A stretch of DNA of 64,000 nt from Cycas panzhihuaensis (Eukaryota > Cycadophyta). The stretch is from NCBI GenBank assembly GCA_023213395.1, contig CM041465.1, forward strand, positions 35,967,741 through 36,031,740, read 5' to 3'. The position numbers and the translations under genes were made by a program. Below are positions 56,901 through 64,000 of the stretch, one piece after another. Below the pieces are notes generated by a model. The model saw only the letters and a program-made list of their open reading frames with translations, did not search any database and was not told the origin of the DNA. The first letter of the stretch is position 1. Every line of letters begins with the position of its first letter.

Positions 56901-56986
56901 TAAAGTCTCTAACTGAAGTGAAGTATTTACATCTCAGAGATTTATTAGAGATAAAAGAAGTCTCCATCAAAGGGGGATCATCATGA
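53939..56986 (+). pseudogene. Copia polyprotein with RT palm deleted; one frame, 12 stops
   Basis: The ATG at 53939 opens a single frame of 1016 codons to TGA at 56984. Gag: LTGSNYADWRN to PPITFNQL. Knuckle near 54795: CAYYHKRGYTIDICR, with Cys and His each replaced by Tyr. Protease near 55025: IIDSGASHHMTG. Zinc-binding pre-integrase segment near 55430: WHARFGH...CEAC. Integrase: VHSDICGPF retained, SDNG changed to SNNA so a catalytic Asp is lost, NGVAE retained. After LRIFG (56122) the frame jumps to NISLSQPKYILDLLQRF, skipping the integrase tail and the RT palm with YVDD. RNase H near 56500-56650: TDSDWAGD, STSGYVF, LSTTEAGY. All 12 internal stops fit one C-to-T each (11 at CAA/CAG, one at CGA). 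Confidence 0.92.
56125..56172. repeat. Perfect 19-bp inverted repeat at the pol deletion junction
   Basis: Arms GATAGTGATATATTTGATT (56125-56143) and its exact reverse complement (56154-56172) surround a 10-base spacer. The right arm encodes the native NISLS segment before the RNase H linker; the left arm is an inverted copy placed directly after the integrase LRIFG motif. The reading frame is preserved across it. Confidence 0.95.
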
Positions 56987-57022
56987 TGAAGATCTTCTTT
57001 TCTCTTGATAAAAGTTTACATT

Positions 57023-57031
57023 AAAGGGGGA
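57023..57031 (+). other. Polypurine tract of the copia element
   Basis: AAAGGGGGA directly precedes the 3' LTR. A near-identical copy (CATCAAAGGGGGAT) lies 54 bp upstream at the end of the reading frame, so the tract and its context are duplicated. Confidence 0.88.
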
Positions 57032-57464
57032 TGTTAGATTGTATAATATAAACTTATGTAATTATTTATGTCACATGTCTAAAATAAAATTTAAGTCATT
57101 GTAATACTTTTATCTTAGGTTTATTTAATTAAATTTGTGGAAGGTCGTTGAAATTGTGAAACTGCATTTCAACGAACCTCCTTAGTACTTAATCTCCTAA
57201 ATTCCTAGAACATGTTCCCAGGAATCTAGGAGGGTTATCCTAATACATTTTACAAGGTTGGTATGTTTTACAGGTAGTTTCCTTACATGGTTTTCTGTTC
57301 CATATTTTCATTAATAAAATTAGATAACTTAGGAGGTGGTTTTTCTTCCCTAGAAGGGGTTTTCCACCTGTTAATTTGGTGTATATGTGCAGTGTCATTT
57401 GTTGCCTATAATTACTTTATTGTGTGATCCTGTGATGACATTGTTCATATGCCTATTTTCTACA
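57032..57464 (+). repeat. 3' LTR of the copia element (433 bp)
   Basis: Same length as the 5' LTR, 24 substitutions apart, 22 of them transitions. Followed by the target duplication AAATA at 57465. Confidence 0.95.
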
Positions 57465-57713
57465 AAATAGTCTAATCAAATATAACAAACTTGTTAGAAT
57501 GTAAATGAAGAAAAATACCTAATGAATGTTGAAATTAATAATCTAGATAAAATGCAATAGAAAAACTTTGATGTAATTCAATAGATGCTACTTAATACCA
57601 AACTTTAATATAAGGTAAGTCTATCAATATACCTAGACCAAATTGTAACCTCTATATAAATGTGAGCACATGATAATTGTAATTAATCAGAGATAAAAAA
57701 ATTGAATGGAGTG

Positions 57714-58106
57714 TGGAATGGTCTCACTCCAATGATTCTCTAATTTAAGCAAAAATCACACAGATATTTAGCAAAATTAGTAGCACTTTATTATCACTTA
57801 AAGATAAAGTTACAAAGAAAGAGGACACAAGTTCACCAAGAGAGTACAAAGATCACTTAAAAGGGGGTAACAAAGTACAACCTTTGAAATAACATAAGAT
57901 TTAATAATCCCTTTTATAATAAGCTTAAATAGGTAAGAGATGCTCCTTCATACAAGATACAATTGGTGGGAAAAATGGCCTAAATTCCTATTAGTAGATA
58001 TAAATAGCCTATACATGAAGATTAATGACTAACACTAGTGAACTAAGTCTCTTTAGCAAAGTGTTAGCTTAACTATTTTTGCCTAATACTAGGTTGTCAT
58101 ATAATA
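57714..58106 (-). repeat. Gypsy 3' LTR (393 bp)
   Basis: On the + strand it starts TGGAATGGTCTCAC and ends CATATAATA. The outer end is TA rather than CA, and the 5' copy also ends ATAATA-like (GTAATA), so the non-canonical end may be native or shared decay. Confidence 0.83.
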
Positions 58107-58119
58107 GGTCCCCTCCCCT
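58107..58119 (-). other. Gypsy polypurine tract
   Basis: Minus strand AGGGGAGGGGACC directly before the 3' LTR. Confidence 0.8.
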
Positions 58120-58279
58120 AAGATGTTAAGTCCTTAAAGCTGAGAAGAAGATAAGAATGTTACTTAAAAAAATCAACAGATTTTCATGTTGCTTCATTTG
58201 GTGGACAACTGGCCCACTATACTGAAGTTGTAAAAGATGGTCTTATTCCAAAGGCGATATTAACAAATAGCAAGAAGAT

Positions 58280-59430
58280 GGTCAAATAGGATAATGAGGT
58301 GTTATTCTTTATGTAAGAATAGGAAGATAGATTGAGGTATTATGTTTTTACTTAAGGTCTTCTTAAGGCATGAGACATAGACTACATCATGATTTTTTAT
58401 GTGGGGAGGAAGTTTGAGTATGTATATGACTACACTAATTCATTGAAGGATCTTGAAAGGGCTATAATAATAGGGGCTAAGCTTTTGGTTTTTATAATAT
58501 TTAAGTGATTGTTGCTTATATGATTAAAGTCAAACGAATATAAAATCACCCATATTAAATGATCGATTAGAATGAAACTAATCAATGAGTTGTTTCATAC
58601 AATTGTGTACCGTTACAAGGTTTTATTTAAGTATATGTAGGATTTGATCTATATCTTAGAGTATTTTCTAGACTATGACATTATAAATATTAGTGGCAAG
58701 AGTGTGGTGAAATAGGGGTGGGTATCCATAGAGGATTATAAAAGGTGACATGTTAAATATTGAGTGGTATGAAGAGTTGTACCAATATTTTACAAGAGTT
58801 AGCCATAAAGTCTATTTATACTAATGTTTTGATGCAAAACATCTTAACTATATTTCTAACATCTTGTTTAGAACATTGAACCTACCATTAGTTTATAGAT
58901 GGTAAGCTAAATGCATATTAAGTGAGGTCCCTAATGCCTGAAAGAGTTTTTTCCAAAATATGCCTATGAATTTTGGGTCTCAATTATAAACAATTAATGA
59001 TGGGAAGCGATAGAGACAAAAAATCAAATGGATATAAAAATTAACTAGGTAGGAAGATTTATATAAAGTGTGAATGGGTAAGAAATGTGCGTGCTTAGTG
59101 AGTCTATTGATGATGACCTATATCGAGTTGAACCTAGAGAGAAATGGTAACCCAATAATGAAATCCATAATAAGATCCTATCATTTACCTTGGGGTATAT
59201 TCAAAGGTTGGAGGAGGCTAAGTTGAGCTTTTGTATCAACCTTACGCCTTTGGTAACTATTTCATTCAAAGATAAATAGGAGGATGGTAGATTTTATATT
59301 AGGCTAGAAGAAGTTAGATCAAATTCATTTTTACATTTTGTCAAAGCTAGAGTGACCACCAAGAGGGGTGGAGTGGCATTTGATTAATATTTAGGGAATG
59401 AATAAGGAGGTAGGGTGAATAAAAATTTAA
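58280..59430 (-). pseudogene. Gypsy integrase relic, possible chromodomain trace
   Basis: The minus strand gives, in broken frames, a WDRISMDFIIGLPFSLGF block near 59190 (first catalytic Asp in MDFI), then INRLTKHAHFLPI; the SDRDP motif degraded to YN-stop-DP near 58990 (second Asp lost); FWKKLFQALGTSLNMHLAYH near 58930; NMGDFIFV near 58540; KYYKNQKLSPYYYSPF near 58480; and VVYVSCLKK near 58370. Distal sequence to about 58160 vaguely resembles a chromodomain, which would place it with chromoviruses. I give that little weight. Confidence 0.78.
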
Positions 59431-59432
59431 TT

Positions 59433-59633
59433 TTAGTATAAAATTTGAGAATTATGAAAGGAATAATCTTCATAGATGTGAACTTTGGATGTCTGTTTGT
59501 TGTATTCTAGATGGGAGAGATTCTTTGCTACCAAGTTTGCTAACCATAGTGGCTCAAGTTTGGAGATGGCATGAATACTAGGGTTATCATTGGGGAGTTT
59601 TAACAGAATGTAGGAAAGCGTATAAGCAACCAC
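59433..59633 (-). pseudogene. Gypsy RNase H/integrase linker (ADALSR region)
   Basis: A 66-codon open stretch starts MVAYTLSYIL, matching N-V-V-A-D-A-L-S-R with three changes, the standard end of the gypsy RNase H segment. The acidic and hydrophobic linker before integrase follows. Confidence 0.7.
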
Positions 59634-59899
59634 ATTTTCTTTGTATTTTTATATTCAATAGAGAAGTAATAAACTTGTAGATGGTTAATCCATTTAGCTT
59701 ATTCTTCTAATAGGACTAGTTGATCTAAGAGTCAATATAGGCTATGGTGGTCTATAAGGATGGTGAATCAGGAGCCCAAAAGTTACTATCATTGCTTATT
59801 GGTAGTATATAGAATAGCTTCAATTTCTTTTTGGTAAGTAAAAAGATGACATTCATGGTTTTTAAGTTTGCATCTTCTAAATATTAATGGATGAAAACT

Positions 59900-60720
59900 T
59901 TGCATGAGGACAACACCTATGCCATATCTTGAAGTATCACATTCTAATTAAAAGGGCTAGGAAAGGTCACATATGGCAAGAATAAGGGTATGGGTCATAA
60001 TGATTTTAAGATTATTAAAGTCTTGTTTAACCTCTAATAACCACTATAATGCCTCTTTACAAAGTAAATTTATGAGTTGGGCTACCAATAAAGTATAATT
60101 ATGAATAAATCATCTATAAAAACTTGTGAGTCCTAGGAAGGCTTACAATTATGTAAGGGTTTTAGGTGTAAGCCATGTAATAATGATGAAAATTTTATTG
60201 AGATCAACTTGGACTCCTTTTTCTAAAATAATATATCCAAGGTGTTGTAATTTAGTTTTTCCAAATTTATATTTAGGTAGTTTAGTGTACAATTAGTGTT
60301 GGGCAAGGATTTATAAGACTAACTTGAGATGCTAAAGATGATCATCCAAGTTTCAACTATAGACAAGGATGTGATAAAAAAAATGATTATGAATTTACAA
60401 AGGTAGGGGCCAAATATTTTATTCATTAGTACTTGAAAAGTGACTGAGGTATTATAAAGGGCAAAAGGAATCACCTAAAATTTGAAGTGCCTATGATATA
60501 TTCAGAAAGCAAATTTGGGATGGTCCTCAGAGGAAATAAGGATTTGATAGTAGCTAACCTAAAGATCTAATTTAGAGAATATTGTTATCCCATGTATATC
60601 ATCGAGCATGTCGTTAATTTGAGGAGTAGAAAATTTATTTTTTATTATGATTTTATTAAGTCTCTAGTAATCAACATAAAGCTAAAATGATTTATCTTTT
60701 TTTCTTACTAGGATAATAAG
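59900..60720 (-). pseudogene. Gypsy reverse transcriptase/RNase H relic
   Basis: The minus strand reads KKDKSF-stop-LYVDY near 60690, INDMLDDIHGITIFSKLDL near 60580, EDHPKFAF near 60510, VTFQVLMNKIFGPYL near 60430, and FIIIFF just before the catalytic box. The FFDDI position reads as FFITS because of a one-base loss, so the catalytic Asp pair is destroyed and the frame shifts. Gln codons are again mostly TAG. Confidence 0.8.
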
Positions 60721-61900
60721 GGTGGTATAAGGGATTTTATAAGGCTAAATGATATCCATATGTATTAGTTCATTTGTTATCTTTTTAATTTTATTCTTTT
60801 AAAAATATGAATTCCTATAAGGCCAAAGACTAATAGGGTTATATGGCATTTTGATTTTGATTGCATGATAAAATCTATAGTCAAGTGGGGTAGTGACTAG
60901 AAGGGATGAGAATACTAATTGATATTTTTTGAGAAGAGATTGCATGGGAGGATGAATATCTATAGAATGTTGAATGTTTTTAATGCATATGCCTAAAACT
61001 CATCCATGAATGCCTCAACTGAAGTTATCTAATAGAGTCTAGTTAAATATCTAAAAAATGATTAATTCCAAGCATTATTGTATTTCTCAAAGAAACTCTT
61101 AGAGAAGAGCTTCCATGTTTGGGTCATTAGGTTCTCTTTAATCCACCATTAAAACCAATGATGTGCTTTCCCATTTAGGTGGATCCAAGCAAAGATCAAC
61201 CATTTTATAGTAGGCATAGGGTGCAAGGTGAAGTATGACTCCAATTTACTAATCTAGCTTATAGCAGAGTCTTTATTGAGATCTAGATCAAAGGCCGGTA
61301 TGGTAATTTTATGATAAACTTATGTTTATTACATGGTAAATGTTGGTGGTGGTCCTAAATTGTGAGAGGTAGATGGACCTGACGGTATGGTATAAAGATT
61401 CATTACATTTATTAAAACATTTTATGTAACTTTTGATCCATGGCATCCTATTTTTATTTAAATCAGTTCTACTTCATGTTAGAATCCTTATTCTATTGAT
61501 TTAGACGAATGAATCCTTTGTTTAATGAGTTGATATTTTCAGAGAGTTCATAGATTTAGAGTTCCAAGTTCTAAATATGCTCTATCTAAGTTGGTACTAT
61601 AAATGCTAAATCTAGTGATGGGCCTAGAGGAATGGGGTTTTAAGAAAGGGAATAATCAAGAAGAAGGATATGGACAAAAGGGGGAAAGAAATATGTATAG
61701 AATAAGATATTGAGACATTAGGAGTAATGTAGATGGGTAGGGGAATAGAGAAAAAAAAATGATGTTGGGGGAGGGGGTGTAAAGTAGAGGTGTTTATAGC
61801 CTATTAACTCCCAAAATCACATAATAATATTACTTAGAGCACTGAGATTAGTGCTAAGAGCTTGTCAAAATGGAACGTGTGAGGTTTAAGGGTGAAAATT
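60721..61900 (-). pseudogene. Gypsy gag relic (retrotrans_gag-like) and protease region
   Basis: Near 61080-61250 the minus strand gives YFTLHPMPTIKWLIFAWIHL, then NGKAHHWF, ENLMTQTWKLFSKSFFEKYN, the gag pattern YF...HL-x-G-x-A-x-x-W...W-x-x-F...F. Between this and RT lies the expected protease position, but I could not confirm an active-site motif. Upstream to about 61900 it is probably gag N-terminus, unrecognised. Confidence 0.6.
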
Positions 61901-63098
61901 AGGCGATAATACTTATGGGATGTCTATATGTTATTATACCCTAATATTGATAGTTAAATTTACCTTAGTAAAAAATAATCAATATAACACATTGATCAAA
62001 ATAAGACTTATAAATTTATAGGGTAATTTTATGGCTGTGTGCTTTGTTTTTTTTTTTTAATGGGTCTATTAGTGTAAGTTTCATAAAATATAGAGAAGGA
62101 TCTACTGAAGTGACCTTGCAAACTCTTTTTGTCCTTCATTTTTTTAGAGAGAGGACTAAAGACAGGGGGTGGACTCAATAGATGTTAAATTTAGAATTTT
62201 TTATTAAAGGTTAAGATAGGAATAATTAAAGCTTTTGTGCTCTATTTATATGTATTATATTATTGCTTATTATACTATTAATGTTTAGGAGGTATCACTA
62301 TTGTAGACTTAATTTGTGTGTTTTTAGATGTGTAATAATGTTTTCAAATGAGTAGTAACATTAGGGACTTATGACAAGAGTTACAGTAGTGTCATTATAG
62401 ATGATTTTGATTTTAGAGATGTAATTGTGTGAGCAATTTTTTGGTGAATACCTTTATTAAGGAAGTAGTAATAAAGATTAGGAGGAGCCTACTAGACACT
62501 AATAAGGGAGTACTTGGCTCTATAGGTCCTATGATAAATTTCCTTGTCATTATTGTAGTTTGACCTAATATCTTAGGGTACTACCTACAAAGGAATGTAG
62601 ATCTCCATAAGCTCTACAACCATGTAGGGGTGTTTGAGTAGAGTAATTTTTAGCCACTAATCACCAACCTATGCACTATAAAAAGACAAACAATTAACTA
62701 GTTATCTATTCTAAGTTAGAAGGTAAAACCTAAAGGGGACCTTTTATGTACCTGAAGGTACATGTAGGTTCAGTTCCATAGTTAAGTTCTATTTGAAACT
62801 TGTATAAGTATTATTATACTGTTTCACATCGTGTATGGATTTATGGCCACATATACTTAGCTTAAATGATAAATCCCTATGATATTCATAAACCCCTATC
62901 ACAGTGTCTCTACCTAATAACTAAGGAAGAGGAGCATGATAGTATGGGGATTTGTTTCTTGTTTATAACTTTATTAGAAAATTTGAATAGATGTCACTTG
63001 AATAAAAATGAATAAAACTAAAAAGTAGGGATTTATAGTGATATACCTATGATTTTTTTTTTTCTTTGAATTGTTGCTTCTTAAGGATAAAAAAATTG
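61901..63098 (-). other. Gypsy leader, no gene seen
   Basis: Non-coding sequence between the primer-binding site and gag, with T and A runs near 62045 and 63053. No promoter, repeat or domain recognised. Confidence 0.5.
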
Positions 63099-63110
63099 GC
63101 TTTGATACCA
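63099..63110 (-). other. Gypsy primer-binding site
   Basis: Minus strand TGGTATCAAAGC, two bases from the LTR end, the same primer type as the gypsy element at 39 kb. Confidence 0.88.
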
Positions 63111-63112
63111 CT

Positions 63113-63495
63113 TGGAATGGTCTCACTTCAATGATTCTCTAACTGAAGCAATAATCACACAAATATTAAGCAAAATTGGTAGTACTTTATTATCACTTAA
63201 AAACAAATTATAAAGAAAGAGGATACAAGTTCACTAATAAAGCACAAAGATTACTAAAAAGAGGGTACCAAAGTATAACCTCCAAATAATATAAGATTCA
63301 ACAATCCCTCTTAAAATAAGTGGGCCTTAAATAAGCAATAGAGGCCCCTTCATAGAAGATATAATTAGTGGAAAAAATGACCTCAATTCCTATTGGCAAA
63401 CATAAGTGGCCCACATATGAAGATTAATTTCTAACATTAACCAACCAAGTCTCCTTAGTAAAGTGTTATACGTAGTGCCAAACTGTCATGTAATA
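63113..63495 (-). repeat. Gypsy 5' LTR (383 bp)
   Basis: Aligns with 57714-58106 along its whole length (shared TGGAATGGTCTCACT, ACTTTATTATCACTTAAA, CAAAGTATAACCTC-like words and the GAAGATTAAT tail) but lacks about 10 bp near the end. Followed by AAGTG, the near-matching target duplication. Confidence 0.85.
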
Positions 63496-64000
63496 AAGTG
63501 ATGGAAAAAATGGAGTACAAATCCATCAAACTTAATATGATAAAAGTAATGAGACTGTAAAACCATAAAAAAGATCTTAGAGTAGTAATTTTGACATGAT
63601 ATGATTAAAAAATCACTTTAACATGTAGTTAGAAGTACAAATGCAGAATACAATTAAAATATTTCCTATTAAAGAGATTACTCATACACTAAAAAAAAAG
63701 ACCCCTTCCATTAACAAATACATAATGACATAGACCATATAACCATGTAATGGATCAGATCAATAATTATGCAAACTAGACTCCCACTAGGACTCTCCAT
63801 TAGTAAAGTAATGTGGGAGAAATAACTAGTCAATATGTAAATTTCTTTGTAACAAACACATACTAGACACAGTGTCAAAAGAATAAATATATACTATTAT
63901 TAAACTTAAATAACTCAAATAGAGTATCAACCATACAGGTAGAGAGAATCAAGCCATAAATAGTTCACTTATACTATGTATTAGAAGTATAAGTATAGAT
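63496..64000. other. AT-rich flank to the window end, no gene seen
   Basis: No domain, repeat or RNA gene recognised; AT-rich intergenic sequence with an A9 run near 63690. Confidence 0.5.

Larger units (their letters stand above)
51184..57464 (+). mobile_element. Complete but dead Ty1/copia element with 5-bp target duplication
   Basis: Two 433-bp LTRs (51184-51616 and 57032-57464) begin TGTTAGATTG and end TTTTCTACA. AAATA flanks both sides (51179-51183 and 57465-57469), a perfect target-site duplication. The order is LTR, primer-binding site, 2.3-kb leader, gag-protease-integrase with the RT palm deleted, RNase H, purine tract, LTR. By eye the LTRs differ at 24 of 433 positions (22 transitions, 2 transversions, no indels), about 5.5%. 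This is the youngest datable insertion in the window. The loss of RT makes it non-autonomous. Confidence 0.95.
57714..63495 (-). mobile_element. Complete, old Ty3/gypsy element with two LTRs, minus strand
   Basis: LTR copies at 57714-58106 (3') and 63113-63495 (5') align clearly but are heavily diverged, so this insertion is much older than the neighbouring copia. Flanking pentamers are GAGTG (57709-57713) and AAGTG (63496-63500), a target duplication with one mismatch. Internal order on the minus strand is primer-binding site, leader, gag, RT, RNase H, integrase, purine tract. Stops and frameshifts throughout. Confidence 0.85.

Noticed and set aside
58200-58360. A plus-strand translation resembling a chromodomain (PKAIL...DNEV)
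   Set aside because: The surrounding integrase is clearly on the minus strand and continues to VSCLKK just beside it; the plus-strand match is short and stop-broken, so probably chance.

Overview
This is nuclear DNA from a land plant with a large, repeat-loaded genome. Several features support that: plant-type Ty1/copia, Ty3/gypsy and L1-type LINE remains; primer-binding sites matching plant initiator-Met tRNA (TGGTATCAGAGC / TGGTATCAAAGC); and heavy C-to-T decay at CAG/CAA codons, as expected where CHG/CHH cytosines are methylated. I cannot decide the species or even the order. There is no intact host gene, tRNA, rRNA or CRISPR array. Every coding trace I can recognise belongs to a dead transposable element.

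Layout. 1-15930 is an exceptionally long simple-sequence array of TA, CA, TACA and TGTA steps, almost strictly alternating purine/pyrimidine. It has a CA-rich core near 3.4-4.3 kb, a TTA block near 6.4-6.7 kb and sparse non-repeat islands. 15931-22062 is a near full-length but dead LINE on the + strand (ORF1 with DUF4283-like domain and CCHC knuckle; ORF2 with endonuclease, reverse transcriptase, zf-RVT and RNase H). It is followed directly by a second simple-sequence array (22063-22660). 22672-23700 is a minus-strand copia-like LTR with a gag relic right beside it. 25709-26094 is a plus-strand copia-type LTR with its primer-binding site, followed by a long leader, a degenerate hairpin-rich tandem array (27360-28200) and a 44/46-bp alternating minisatellite (28690-28960). 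That minisatellite runs straight into a third simple-sequence array (28965-31750). A minus-strand LTR/leader fragment (31751-32825) separates it from a fourth array (32826-33844).

From 34 kb onward the window is a graveyard of LTR elements: a minus-strand gypsy with a large internal deletion (36783-39919), a plus-strand gypsy gag/protease relic (about 42230-43130), a minus-strand copia with recognisable gag, protease, integrase, RT and RNase H (about 45940-50055), a complete plus-strand copia (51184-57464), and a complete, much older minus-strand gypsy (57714-63495). The 51-57 kb copia has two 433-bp LTRs and a perfect 5-bp target duplication.

The most informative signals are as follows. First, the 51-57 kb copia has a 1016-codon reading frame with no frameshift and 12 in-frame stops, every one explicable by a single C-to-T change. 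Second, that copia's pol deletion is sealed by a perfect 19-bp inverted repeat. Third, the 16-kb alternating purine/pyrimidine tract. Fourth, simple-sequence arrays repeatedly abut the exact ends of retroelements. I found no evidence of a new enzymatic, defence or mobile system.
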